This document shows, one piece after another, positions 35,694-45,240 of a DNA stretch of 64,000 nt. The stretch covers positions 4,030,001 to 4,094,000 of the forward strand of contig NZ_CP154261.1 in NCBI RefSeq assembly GCF_039511225.1, read 5' to 3'. Every line of letters begins with the position of its first letter. Position 1 is the first letter of the stretch. The notes beneath the pieces were generated by a model that did no database searches, was not told the DNA's origin, and saw only the letters and a program-made list of their open reading frames with translations. The translations under genes and the position numbers were made by a program. The stretch is from Sphingobacterium multivorum (GTDB lineage: Bacteria > Bacteroidota > Bacteroidia > Sphingobacteriales > Sphingobacteriaceae).

Positions 35694-37838
35694 TTATTTA
35701 TTAGACCTTAAAGCTACCCTTTTCTTAAACTCATCGAGCGTCTCATCGCTCAATCGTCCTTTCATTAGCCAAGCAGAATCGCCGTAAATACCCGCTTTTG
35801 TATAGTCAAACGGTTTGAATGCAATCTTGCGGATAGCTTTTTTAGATGAAAATGAAAAATCGTCAGAAAGCGGATTTTTAAAAAGTGGATCGGCACATAT
35901 GGAATGTGGCTCTTTTAATTTCTTCCAATCCTGCAATGTGTATTTCCCAACAAACTGAGGTACCCCATTGAGATGCCAATACAGATTTGAATCAATGGCC
36001 AAAGATCCTTTTTCCCAAGCTCCGGCCAAGGTCTCCCCGCTGTCTTGCAGAATTATATTGTGTTTAAAACTAAAAGACTGATGTGGTTCCGCACGCGTAT
36101 ACTGCGCTTGATAATAATGGCCAAAAGCAAAGATGTTATTTTCAATCTTATTTTCTCGGCCGTAGTGTTGATGAAAACCGCCACTTTTGCATCGATAGAC
36201 CAGGTTATTGCTCATTTCTACACCTGTTGAACCTTCATCTGTGTAAAGTCCCCATCCCCCATAGTCATAAGACAACACATCATGAATGACATTATGCGTT
36301 ATTTTGGTCCCCTTAGATTCTCCAAGCGTATACACCGCTCCCATATCAGATAGTTCCCCCCAACCAATATGATGAATATGGTTGTAGGAGACGACATTTC
36401 TCACAGCCGGGCTTATTAACTTCGTTTTATGAAATTCAGGTTCGCCTTTTTCGTTCACATGGTGTGTCCAACTATTTGGATCATCATTATATCCCCAAGT
36501 CCAACCGACTGAGACACCAGAATAATACAAGTCGGCGATTTCATTATGTGTTATCTGATTATCACTGCTATGAAAAATAGCAACTCCAATTCCACAGGGC
36601 AGTTCACGACCTGCCTGCATAATAATGTTGTTATGAATTAAATTGAAACTACTGACTTTTTGGTTACCCGGCCGGAAAAAGGGTACACCAATTTTGATTC
36701 CACCCGCACCTAAATCAGCCAGATAACAGTGCTCTACTCGATTATAATGGCATTCTCGTCCTAACCAAATAGCATATGCCCCAGTATGGAGCACTTCACA
36801 GTTTATCAAGGAAATATTTTCAGAAAAATCAAAAGACAATGCGGCTTTGGTCAATGCTGCTGCTTGCATGGGATCCTCTCCCATTGGAGGTATCTGGTAT
36901 TTGGTCGCTTGAAAAGAAATATTTTCAAATGTTATATGTTTGATCGCGTCATTTTCATTCCCCTTAAACACAACTAATTGTTCCAACGTAGGTATCAGTG
37001 TCTCGGCCGTATCCATATTCTCCCCAGCCAATGGCATGTAATAGAGGTACCCTGTATTCCTATCCAAATACCATTCACCTGGCGCATCCAATGCTGCCCT
37101 GTAGTCATACATGACATAACGACTACCGGCCTGTATCGGATTCCAGGGGTGCATTCCTTTACCGCCCATATAAATAAATGCGGAATCCGGACTGGTATAT
37201 TCAGGCTTCTTTATGGTGACATCCCATTTGTGATAGAATCTAAATTTTAGATCTGCAAAACCCGCGTGTTTTAACTGCCTTATTTCGTTCCAGTCTTCCC
37301 TTTTAAAATCAATGCGTTGTACGGCATAATTTGCAAAACGTACTCCGCTTACAAAATTGGTTTCGACAGCATTTTTCACCGTATACCAATCAACATTCGG
37401 GGTACGAGCCAAAATAGCGCGTTTACCATTCACAAAGAGTTGCTCTATAGTCAGACCATAGTGGACGACTTCCGGTATGCGTATCCGATACAACTTATCA
37501 TCATATTTTTGCCAGCCTTTTATCGCTATACCCCCAATAAAACGAGGCTTATTTTCAGCATCATAACCTCGAATAACAATAGGACGACGAGACGGCTGCT
37601 CGATTTCAAAAGGTCGGTCCATATAATAATTTCCGGCCAACACATTGACGAATAAAGTATCATTTTCGCTCCGGCTTTCTAGCCTACCCTTTATCGCTTT
37701 ATTCAACGAGTAATAGGGTGCAGCCTTTGTCCCATCACTTGTGTCACTCCCTTTGGGGGATAGCCATACAGTTTCATTGGCAAGCAATACAACAGGTATA
37801 AATAATATGGAGATTGTTACTAGTATAATCTTTTTCAT
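35694..37838 (-). CDS. Right-handed beta-helix glycoside hydrolase, GH141-like
   Basis: Start chosen at 37838 (MKKIILVTIS signal peptide) over an ATG 15 bp upstream. 714 residues. After VWLSPKGSDTSDGTKAAPYYSLNKAI the protein has the pectate-lyase-like fold: strands with ITFENISFQAT, NISLINCEVLHTGAYAIWLGR, NRVEHCYLADLGAGGIKIG, DNQITHNEIADLYYSGVSVGWTWGY, and WGLYTDEGSTGVEMSNNLVY. The GVSVGWTWGY and YTDEGS elements resemble GH141, a family with alpha-L-fucosidase and xylanase members. Family is a pattern-based call without alignment. A fucose role agrees with GH29 and GH95-like enzymes in the locus. Confidence 0.6.
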   Translation of the reverse strand: MKKIILVTISILFIPVVLLANETVWLSPKGSDTSDGTKAAPYYSLNKAIKGRLESRSENDTLFVNVLAGNYYMDRPFEIEQPSRRPIVIRGYDAENKPRFIGGIAIKGWQKYDDKLYRIRIPEVVHYGLTIEQLFVNGKRAILARTPNVDWYTVKNAVETNFVSGVRFANYAVQRIDFKREDWNEIRQLKHAGFADLKFRFYHKWDVTIKKPEYTSPDSAFIYMGGKGMHPWNPIQAGSRYVMYDYRAALDAPGEWYLDRNTGYLYYMPLAGENMDTAETLIPTLEQLVVFKGNENDAIKHITFENISFQATKYQIPPMGEDPMQAAALTKAALSFDFSENISLINCEVLHTGAYAIWLGRECHYNRVEHCYLADLGAGGIKIGVPFFRPGNQKVSSFNLIHNNIIMQAGRELPCGIGVAIFHSSDNQITHNEIADLYYSGVSVGWTWGYNDDPNSWTHHVNEKGEPEFHKTKLISPAVRNVVSYNHIHHIGWGELSDMGAVYTLGESKGTKITHNVIHDVLSYDYGGWGLYTDEGSTGVEMSNNLVYRCKSGGFHQHYGRENKIENNIFAFGHYYQAQYTRAEPHQSFSFKHNIILQDSGETLAGAWEKGSLAIDSNLYWHLNGVPQFVGKYTLQDWKKLKEPHSICADPLFKNPLSDDFSFSSKKAIRKIAFKPFDYTKAGIYGDSAWLMKGRLSDETLDEFKKRVALRSNK

Positions 37839-37864
37839 ATCAGGTTTTATCATAGAATGGACTC

Positions 37865-39310
37865 TTATCGATAAAGTCCACAGAGGTTTTCTTTAACATA
37901 AGTTCTTATAGCATTCGAAAATTTCTTCGAATAGGTTCTGTTTATTTTCGTGTCTTGTTTTGTCTTGACAATATGCGCTATTAGAAGTTCTAACGAACTT
38001 AGTTTTTCCCTATCATTAAAATAAATATTTCCCATTCCAAAACCAATGGCAAGTAACTGCTTGAGTTCATCTGTATTTAGCTCGACAGACAGCGACTCTA
38101 ACTCATCGGACAATAAATTGGCAACGCTCTCTTTTCGAACCTTACTATTTTTCAAGGAAAAGTTACTTTTATGAGCTCTACAATACATCAAAGATTCAGG
38201 AATATTGACAAAATCTTCTGTTTTTAAAAGTTTTACCGACAGTGCATAATCCTCATTCAGAGGATAGTTGTCTCTGTACTTTGTATTCTTGATAACCTCA
38301 CTCCGAAACATGACCGAACTGTGCGCAACCGGATTTCCGAATAAAGAAATAAATTCTATTTCATCTGACATACAAGAATATTGTTTTAATCCAACCAGTT
38401 TTCCATTTTGATCGATGATGTAATGATCAGATCCCACAGCGGCAACATGTTCCCCCGAAGTGCTTTCAAAAAAGGAAACCTGTTTTTTCAAACGATCTGG
38501 ATGCATGATATCATCGGCATCCATCCGTGCGATATATTTTCCTTTTGAAAGCTCTATTCCACTATTCAAACTCTTAGTGATCCCTCTATTTGATGTATTC
38601 GAAACAATAATCAGCCGCTGATCAGTTTGTTTTTTTAGGATTGCTTTTGTTGCATCTGATGATCCGTCATCAATAGCAATTAATTCAAAATCAGGATAGG
38701 TCTGAGAAAAGATGCTTTCCAAGCAATCCGGCAGAAATCTTTCTGCATTAAAACAAGGTAGGACAATTGACACCAACGGCCGGGAAGCAGTTTCGTTTAG
38801 AATTTCAATCGTACTTCTAGTCGTCCTTAGATTTTCCAATAAACAGATGGTCTGCTTTATCATGCCTTCTATGGAGAATTTACAGCCTGGATAGCTGTAG
38901 TTGATCGTATTGGAACTAGCCGGATCATTGATTGCACTTACTGTCTTACCCCAAAACGGAATAGAACCTTTCGACGGATACCTATGCCAGATCATGAAAT
39001 TGCTGGCATTTACATTGGCTGAGGTATAGTTCTCATGATCTATGCCTTCATGGTGTTCAGGTTCTATACATTGTAGTTTTTCAGAGGCTATTTTGGAGCA
39101 ATCAGACTGCTCGCGTTTTAGTTCCATGCAAACATGATCATCTGAAATAGTATCATAATATGATTTCTTGGCAAAGGTCACTATGGCTTGAACTATCCAA
39201 TCATTCTCCCCCACATAGAACTTGCCCAAAAGCTTACTTCGATTCGTAGACATCATGTGCTGAATTTCCACCTGTAAGGTTTCCATTGCCAACTTAGCTT
39301 TTTTTCTCAT
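37865..39310 (-). CDS. Glycosyltransferase family 2 with unusual N-terminal extension
   Basis: 481 residues. The GT-A domain starts at about 177: SIVLPCFNAERFLPDCLESIFSQTYPDF, metal/nucleotide region IDDGSSD (213-219) and the DXD-type DADD (264-267). It would transfer a sugar from a nucleotide sugar in the cytosol. The first 176 residues are not part of GT2. The beginning (METLQVEIQHMMSTNRSKLLGKFYVG, about 9-34) looks like a leader of Bacteroidetes ribosomal natural-product precursors, which typically have a TLQ-x-E-type helix and a double-Gly-like end, here Gly-Lys. A Cys/His-rich part follows (61-91). A biosynthetic transferase without signal peptide is out of place in a degradative operon. 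It has its own 150-bp upstream gap with a hairpin, which suggests an insertion. Function unknown. Confidence 0.75.
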   Translation of the reverse strand: MRKKAKLAMETLQVEIQHMMSTNRSKLLGKFYVGENDWIVQAIVTFAKKSYYDTISDDHVCMELKREQSDCSKIASEKLQCIEPEHHEGIDHENYTSANVNASNFMIWHRYPSKGSIPFWGKTVSAINDPASSNTINYSYPGCKFSIEGMIKQTICLLENLRTTRSTIEILNETASRPLVSIVLPCFNAERFLPDCLESIFSQTYPDFELIAIDDGSSDATKAILKKQTDQRLIIVSNTSNRGITKSLNSGIELSKGKYIARMDADDIMHPDRLKKQVSFFESTSGEHVAAVGSDHYIIDQNGKLVGLKQYSCMSDEIEFISLFGNPVAHSSVMFRSEVIKNTKYRDNYPLNEDYALSVKLLKTEDFVNIPESLMYCRAHKSNFSLKNSKVRKESVANLLSDELESLSVELNTDELKQLLAIGFGMGNIYFNDREKLSSLELLIAHIVKTKQDTKINRTYSKKFSNAIRTYVKENLCGLYR

Positions 39311-39314
39311 AAAA

Positions 39315-39375
39315 TAGTCTAATGGTTATATCTAAAAATAAAACTCTTTTTCTCTCGCTAAATAACCATAGACTA
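39315..39375. other. Inverted repeat directly upstream of the GT2 gene
   Basis: TAGTCTAATGGTTAT (39315-39329) is nearly complementary to ATAACCATAGACTA (39362-39375), with one missing base. TAGTCTAAT recurs once more next to it. It occupies most of the gap between the GH43 and GT2 genes and could be a promoter-proximal operator, a hairpin, or a trace of insertion. Confidence 0.55.
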
Positions 39376-39460
39376 TAGTCTAATAACAACCAATATCTTA
39401 CCAAAGATCGATGCTATTTTACCACATAACCCCGCAAAATTATTTCATTTCCTCCTTCAA

Positions 39461-40888
39461 TTAATGGCTAAACTCAAACCATTCAAGATTCAGTAACTCC
39501 TTTGGTTTGGCTTCATCTTCTTTCCCACGAACCACAAGATAAATTGCATGAGTACCTGTTATGTTCGCTACAGCAGTGGTATGGATTGCATATTGTGTCT
39601 CCCCCTGCTGCGATGCAATAACTACTGTTCCCAATAACTTACCGTTGATACCATCAATGCGAATTTCAATTTTCGCATCTTGTGTATTTCCCCAGGTTTT
39701 ACAGGTAAATTGCTTCAGGTCCTTGCGGGTAAAATCAAAATATCTCCAAACAGCAAAATCACCATCATGGAAACCTTTTAAAAATTCTACTGGAATGTCA
39801 TTAGCTGGACGACGGACATGAACAGCTACATTTCCCTGCATCAAACAGGCCCTTGCTGCGTCCATCCGGCTAGTAGGATCAATAAGCCCACCGGCCCCTT
39901 GTGTCGTCATTTCAACTTCCGCAATCGTGCCATCTTTTGCAAAGAAAATCGGCTCCAAACATGCTTTGCGCATGGTCTGACTTCCATGTGTTGGACGATG
40001 GTAAAAGACATACCACTGTCCATTAATTTCTTCTATACAACCGTGATTATTAACGAGGTTCCTACCACTGCCCCAATTATCAATAATGACCCCTCTATAG
40101 GTATAAGGTCCAAGCGGAGAAGTTGAGGTAGCATAACTTAATGTAGCGCAGTTGCTCTCACCATGCCTCGCATGGCTTGCAAAAACATAATAATAAATCC
40201 CATTGCGTTTTCTTACTGAACTTCCTTCGTTAAATTTATGTGTTTCGTAAGTCAATAAACTATCCTTTGCCGTACCTACAATCTCTTTCATATCTTTCCC
40301 TAGCTTCGCTCCTTTCGCATAACCCTGTCCCCAAAAGATATAAGCCTGACCATCATCATCAACAAAAACAGAAGGATCAATTCCCCGCATATCTTTCATG
40401 ATCTGGCCATCTTTAAAAGGTCCGTAAGGACTATCCGAAACCGCAACTCCCTCATCCTCTCCTCCGCCGGCAAGACAATAGTACAAATAGTATTTCCCAT
40501 CATGTTCTATACAATCTGGTGCATACAAAATTTGATTGGTATAGTTAGCTTGTTTTCCTATCCCCACTGTAGCAAATGAAGTCTGTTCGTTATTCCATTC
40601 CACCAGATTGTCGGTAGAAAGGACATTGTAAGCTGTCGAACAATAGGCATTCCCAAGATCATCCTTTGAACCGTATAAATAGATTTTACCATTGGGCATC
40701 TTTCGGACTTCCGGATCGGCAATATATACTCCCGGTGGTGCAATCGGATTCAACATTCTTTTTGTCGTTTGAATCGTCCTAGACCTAGGTACACTTGATA
40801 TGCTATTGCAGCTCGTGAAACCATAGGAAATTATTCCGATCAGAATACCAGCAGTCCATCTACGGTAGTTCCTCGTCCTCCAAATCAT
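39461..40888 (-). CDS. GH43 family lipoprotein enzyme with C-terminal CBM6-like domain
   Basis: The ATG at 40888 is preferred because it overlaps the GH20 stop as ATGA and is preceded by a purine-rich stretch; a further ATG at 40912 is possible. 475 residues. Lipobox SYGFTSC (Cys27). Catalytic acids in GH43 context: Asp58 (YIADPEV), Asp171 (GIDPSVFVDDDG) and Glu221 (FNEGSSV). The C-terminal part (about 350-470; DGDFAVWRYFDF, ITGTHAIYLVVRGKE) looks like a CBM6 module. Likely beta-xylosidase or alpha-L-arabinofuranosidase tethered to a membrane. It is coupled to GH20 and GH120 in a tight operon. Confidence 0.9.
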   Translation of the reverse strand: MIWRTRNYRRWTAGILIGIISYGFTSCNSISSVPRSRTIQTTKRMLNPIAPPGVYIADPEVRKMPNGKIYLYGSKDDLGNAYCSTAYNVLSTDNLVEWNNEQTSFATVGIGKQANYTNQILYAPDCIEHDGKYYLYYCLAGGGEDEGVAVSDSPYGPFKDGQIMKDMRGIDPSVFVDDDGQAYIFWGQGYAKGAKLGKDMKEIVGTAKDSLLTYETHKFNEGSSVRKRNGIYYYVFASHARHGESNCATLSYATSTSPLGPYTYRGVIIDNWGSGRNLVNNHGCIEEINGQWYVFYHRPTHGSQTMRKACLEPIFFAKDGTIAEVEMTTQGAGGLIDPTSRMDAARACLMQGNVAVHVRRPANDIPVEFLKGFHDGDFAVWRYFDFTRKDLKQFTCKTWGNTQDAKIEIRIDGINGKLLGTVVIASQQGETQYAIHTTAVANITGTHAIYLVVRGKEDEAKPKELLNLEWFEFSH

Positions 40889-43293
40889 TTCCCGTTTCCT
40901 TTCACCATCCAATATTCACTTCTGATTTCCTGTGCTGATAGCTTTTTATTATATATTTTAAGTTCATCGAGCACGGCATGTTTCAGTTTGATCTCTGCCA
41001 ATGGAAATACTAAGGTCTGTATTTTCCTGAATTTTACCTCTTTGTCGTTTTTATCCTTATAAGGCTTGACCACATCAAAGGGTTTCATATCTTTAACCAG
41101 TTCGCCATTGCAATAAAATTGTGTACCTACCCCATCGGCAATTACCGTAACAAAGGACCATTCGTCTACCGGCAGCTTACAGTCGAAATCATAATGATAT
41201 CCATCTCGATCAAATCCCAAGCCCTGTTCATTGGCTGATATTGTCGCGTTCTTAGACACAAAAAGATTTCCCTTTAATTCCTTTTCTGGCTTGATCCAAA
41301 ACGAGACAGTATATTGCTCACCGATCTCATCAATCGGCATTTTAAGTACGCTCGTCTCGCTGTTAAAATGCAATCCTTTACCTGTTACACCTGCGACATA
41401 ATCAACATGTGTACCTTCTGCTTTTTTCCATTCATTATTGACTTTATTGTTGGACTGGGACTCAAAATCAAAGTAACCAAATAATGGTAATGCTGTTTTA
41501 TAATACCCTCTTAGATTTAGTCCCGGTGCCTCCCGTACATCCTGACGTTTCTGGTTAAAGGTGTAAAGGCTAAGGTGCTGGTCTTCTGCCGTCCACATTT
41601 TCTCGGCAAGAACCTGAATCCCCGGAAACACGCGATTGTGTACATCTTTTTGTGACACCCCATTTCCGACTACATCATTCCATACCGCAAAACTTCCGCC
41701 TCGGAGGATGGGATCACCTTTTTCAAAAGTGACTTTCCCTATATTTCTTGGGCTCCAATTATTATATAGGTAATCGGTATTTAAATAGTCATAATAGTAA
41801 CCTGCGGCAGGTACAATGTACAGATAACCATCTGGTGTACTAATCTGAGCATAGCCTAACTTTTTCATTTCTAAAGGATCCGCGTAACCATTATACCACA
41901 TATTTAAGGTAACATCTTTCACGCGTACAGGTGTTTTCCCCTGCGCATGAGTTAACGAGCCCCAAGCACGTACTTTTTTCCCATTGTCCTGAACAGTCTT
42001 AAACACAAAATCGGTAAACTTACGAAAGGGTTCGGCTTCCTTTTTATCGTACTCATCTGTCCCAACATGCACTTCCTCTCCAATAAAAACAGGCTGAGCT
42101 CCTTGTGTATATTCGTCGAAAATATTTTTAACAACTTCGTAAGTTTTTGGATTGTCTAAATCTAAATGATCCATACCAAACTTCTTACTTCCAACTTCGG
42201 GAATAGCATGTGAGATCGCCAAAGAATGTGCTGGCACATCAATCTCAGGGATAATCGTAACACCGTAACGTAATGCTTTCTTTTGGAGGTTTATAAATTC
42301 CGCTTTGGTATAATGTCCATCCTTGGAAGTAAGGTTGGGATAGCGCTCATTTTCTAAACGAAAGGCCGCGTAGGTACTGTCCCAATCGAAGTTAAAGAAC
42401 TTATGAAAACCATTATCTGTCAGATGAATATGGAAATCTGATAATTTATAATAGGAAAGAATCTCCACATAGTCATTCAAGAAATCTATGGTAAAAAACT
42501 TTCTGGCCACATCGATAACAAATCCCCGAACCTCATAGGTTGGATAATCCCTAGAATCACCTTTTGGAATGCGTAAAGCTGTTCGGTCGCGGTCCAACAA
42601 CTGGAGTAACGTTCTCGTTGCAAATACCTTTCCTTTATAATGCTTCGCCTTGATTGTAAAGACATCATCAATATGAAGTGCATAACCTTCTTCACCCAAT
42701 TCCTCAGCTCCAGAAGCCGCAATAAAAATATCCCCTTTTTTGGGTGTTCCTGTCTTAACGATCAACTGAAGCCCAAACATCTTACGAATATCATCTTGAA
42801 GCAATTCGGCTACCTGTCTAGCATCCTTATCTTTATCCGATACAATGATCGCTGTCGCTTTATTTAAAGTATAATACCCCTCTTGTCCATGCCACTCCCG
42901 GAGCGATGGAATCACAAAAGGCACTTCACCGGTACCCGTTCCTTGATAACGTCCCTTGACATCAATATCTTTCACCGGTATTTCGGCATAGGCTGCATCG
43001 GACAGTCTGGTAACCTTGAATAATAAATTCACTTTCTTATCCACCAAAGGCGACGAAATGTTTCCTTTCAGATCGATTATTACTTTATTATCTGAACCGA
43101 TTAAATTGACTTTATAGCCCTCGATCTCCGGAATGCCAATCGTTGGTTTATTGCCATTGATATGCAGGAAAGCAGGTGTTAATTTTGCAACCGTTGCACT
43201 ATCCAACTGTTCTTGTCCATATCCAGACAAAACGCAAAAAAGGATGCTCAACAGCATCCCCGATTTTAATTTTATTATTAGATCTCTATTCAT
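40885..43293 (-). CDS. GH20 beta-N-acetylhexosaminidase with LamG-like C-terminal domain
   Basis: 802 residues with signal peptide (cleavage near GYGQEQ). A small N-terminal beta domain (about 35-115) precedes the GH20b alpha/beta domain (about 125-245) and the TIM barrel (about 252-590; RGFVIDVARKFFTIDFL, HIHLTDN). The catalytic Asp413-Glu414 pair lies in HVGTDEY, as required for substrate-assisted hydrolysis. A ConA/LamG-like lectin domain closes the protein (about 625-795; FWIKPEKELKGNLFVSKN, LDELKIYNKKLS). Expected to release terminal beta-GlcNAc or beta-GalNAc. Its start overlaps the GH120 stop by 8 bp and its stop overlaps the GH43 start by 4 bp. Confidence 0.93.
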   Translation of the reverse strand: MNRDLIIKLKSGMLLSILFCVLSGYGQEQLDSATVAKLTPAFLHINGNKPTIGIPEIEGYKVNLIGSDNKVIIDLKGNISSPLVDKKVNLLFKVTRLSDAAYAEIPVKDIDVKGRYQGTGTGEVPFVIPSLREWHGQEGYYTLNKATAIIVSDKDKDARQVAELLQDDIRKMFGLQLIVKTGTPKKGDIFIAASGAEELGEEGYALHIDDVFTIKAKHYKGKVFATRTLLQLLDRDRTALRIPKGDSRDYPTYEVRGFVIDVARKFFTIDFLNDYVEILSYYKLSDFHIHLTDNGFHKFFNFDWDSTYAAFRLENERYPNLTSKDGHYTKAEFINLQKKALRYGVTIIPEIDVPAHSLAISHAIPEVGSKKFGMDHLDLDNPKTYEVVKNIFDEYTQGAQPVFIGEEVHVGTDEYDKKEAEPFRKFTDFVFKTVQDNGKKVRAWGSLTHAQGKTPVRVKDVTLNMWYNGYADPLEMKKLGYAQISTPDGYLYIVPAAGYYYDYLNTDYLYNNWSPRNIGKVTFEKGDPILRGGSFAVWNDVVGNGVSQKDVHNRVFPGIQVLAEKMWTAEDQHLSLYTFNQKRQDVREAPGLNLRGYYKTALPLFGYFDFESQSNNKVNNEWKKAEGTHVDYVAGVTGKGLHFNSETSVLKMPIDEIGEQYTVSFWIKPEKELKGNLFVSKNATISANEQGLGFDRDGYHYDFDCKLPVDEWSFVTVIADGVGTQFYCNGELVKDMKPFDVVKPYKDKNDKEVKFRKIQTLVFPLAEIKLKHAVLDELKIYNKKLSAQEIRSEYWMVKGNGK

Positions 43294-45214
43294 AAATCAA
43301 TGTTATTTTTTCTTCCTTCTTCCCAGTGTATTCAAATGGACCTGGAGTTGGATTTGTGTGTTTTCGGGGTTTATCGAAAAAGTCCCGGTCAATCTGCAAA
43401 TACTGTCCATTACGATCATCAAATGGTAAGTTTGAGATCACAGTAGGCTGCAATGATCTTGAAGTGACCAAAGCCCTCTTTTGCTGCAGCCATTTTGTCC
43501 GGAATGGGAAATCCAAATAGACCCGGCCCTGTTTTTCGACTAGATTGGCAGCAGTAACTTCATTGGTATCGATCAATGCATTTTTTTCAACCGCACCTTT
43601 ACTGGTATATGCTTTCATGCGTTGCTCGGCATCAGCATGCACCTCGCCCATGCGCGCATTGTTTTTATAGGTTGAAATTCCTACACTGCCTTTTAGGTAA
43701 ACATTTCCATTGAGCAATACGGGTAGATAGGCATTACTATAGTCACTGATATCAGCTCCTTTCGCAAAAATATTGTTGACAAACTGTACGTCACCACCGG
43801 GATTATCCTTTAATGCAGCAATTCCAGTCGCATGAGGTTTCAGATACGGCGTCAATCGACTATCATAAGCAACTACATCTATTTTTCCTGCAAAGAGATT
43901 ATGAGCAAAAGCAGCCCCTTGTGCGTTCATTAACAGACTCTTTTTGGAAAGCATGATATTATTGGTTACTAATGCGGGTCCATGTGTTACTTCCAGGAAT
44001 ACATCAAGATCATTCTGATAAAGCAAATTGTTCATAATTTGTGCACCTTGGGCCATCCAGTCCAGCCAGATTCCTTTGTCTGTACGAAAGATACGGTTAT
44101 TTCTGATACTGACATCAACAGCGCCATGAAACTTAATTCCTGCCATCTCTGCTCCCGTAAACAAACGTTCGATGTGTATATCATGAATTGTATTTTTTTC
44201 GATCGTACTAAAAGAGCAGCCCATACTCCCCACAATTCCTGCCTGTTCGCAATAGGCTATCTTATTATTCCCTACATAATGACCACCTACACTATCTTTA
44301 TTCCAACCAAAAGCCAAGGCTCGTTTTATGGTTTCAACGTAACCTTCAGCTGATTCGGTATCCTTATTGTCGAATGCATCCCCGTATTTCCCTAAGGCTA
44401 TCCCTACACATTTCGAGTACTGTATGGTATTGTTGACAATACGCCATCCCTTACTCCAATGTGTTCCCAGAAGTCCTTCCTGTTCGGCCGTTGGGGGTGC
44501 CCAATTGGTCGCCGCCTGTTCCATCACAAATCCATCCACAGTGATATAATTGACAAATGGGCGATCGGGATAGAAGACCCGAGGCCGTACATTGATTTCT
44601 ACCTGTTCCTGATTCGGATCAACCTGTGGGAACCGCGCCCATATAGACGTCTTTTCGCCATCAACCGAAGCCCACCATCCTCCTTTTTGGGAATGATCGG
44701 CCAATAACTGCTCCTTGGAAGATGCTTCCATCAGCCAATGACCATGGAGATAGACAGCACCACGGTGATATTTCCGTTCTTTGGGTGTCGGCCAAAACCA
44801 GTCGCCACGAATTTCCTCCGCATAGGGATTGAAGGTACCAAAGAAAGAATTAGGCAGCTCCAACTGCCAAATATCGTCATGCAATAGCTTCCAGCCCTTT
44901 ACTTCTTCCGACCCTTTGACAACCACCTTTTCACCTTTTGCGGCGCGATAGGTAATGGGCTGTTGTGCCGAGAGGCCACCGCGCGGTGGAATGATACTTT
45001 CGCGGTATACCCCCTTGTGAACGATAATGATATCACCCGGCATCGCAAGCTTAGCCGCCGCCATAATGGTACGCAGTGGTCTCGTCTGCGTACCGGTCTG
45101 CCCATCATCTCCCACCACAGCAACATGATATTCTGTTGGCTTTGCTTTGGTTTGTGCTGACAGAGTCATTGTCCCTAAAAGGAAAACACATGTTAAGAAA
45201 GAGGTCACTTTCAT
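43286..45214 (-). CDS. GH120 beta-xylosidase
   Basis: 642 residues with signal peptide (cleavage near LSAQT). Right-handed beta-helix with the sequence pattern of GH120, which I recognise from XylC of Thermoanaerobacterium: PGDIIIVHKGVYRE, ELPNSFFGTFNPYAEE, DWFWPTPKE, ATNWAPPTAEQEGLLG, THWSKGWRI. The family nucleophile is Asp385 in GIWLDWMAQG and the acid/base Glu408 in DVFLEVTHGP; the 23-residue spacing equals that of XylC (Asp382, Glu405). GH120 enzymes remove beta-D-xylose from xylo-oligosaccharides by retention. It is in a tight operon with GH20 downstream and two uncharacterised enzymes upstream. Confidence 0.92.
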   Translation of the reverse strand: MKVTSFLTCVFLLGTMTLSAQTKAKPTEYHVAVVGDDGQTGTQTRPLRTIMAAAKLAMPGDIIIVHKGVYRESIIPPRGGLSAQQPITYRAAKGEKVVVKGSEEVKGWKLLHDDIWQLELPNSFFGTFNPYAEEIRGDWFWPTPKERKYHRGAVYLHGHWLMEASSKEQLLADHSQKGGWWASVDGEKTSIWARFPQVDPNQEQVEINVRPRVFYPDRPFVNYITVDGFVMEQAATNWAPPTAEQEGLLGTHWSKGWRIVNNTIQYSKCVGIALGKYGDAFDNKDTESAEGYVETIKRALAFGWNKDSVGGHYVGNNKIAYCEQAGIVGSMGCSFSTIEKNTIHDIHIERLFTGAEMAGIKFHGAVDVSIRNNRIFRTDKGIWLDWMAQGAQIMNNLLYQNDLDVFLEVTHGPALVTNNIMLSKKSLLMNAQGAAFAHNLFAGKIDVVAYDSRLTPYLKPHATGIAALKDNPGGDVQFVNNIFAKGADISDYSNAYLPVLLNGNVYLKGSVGISTYKNNARMGEVHADAEQRMKAYTSKGAVEKNALIDTNEVTAANLVEKQGRVYLDFPFRTKWLQQKRALVTSRSLQPTVISNLPFDDRNGQYLQIDRDFFDKPRKHTNPTPGPFEYTGKKEEKITLIYE

Positions 45215-45240
45215 TTTATTCAGTTTAGTGCTATTTAAGC

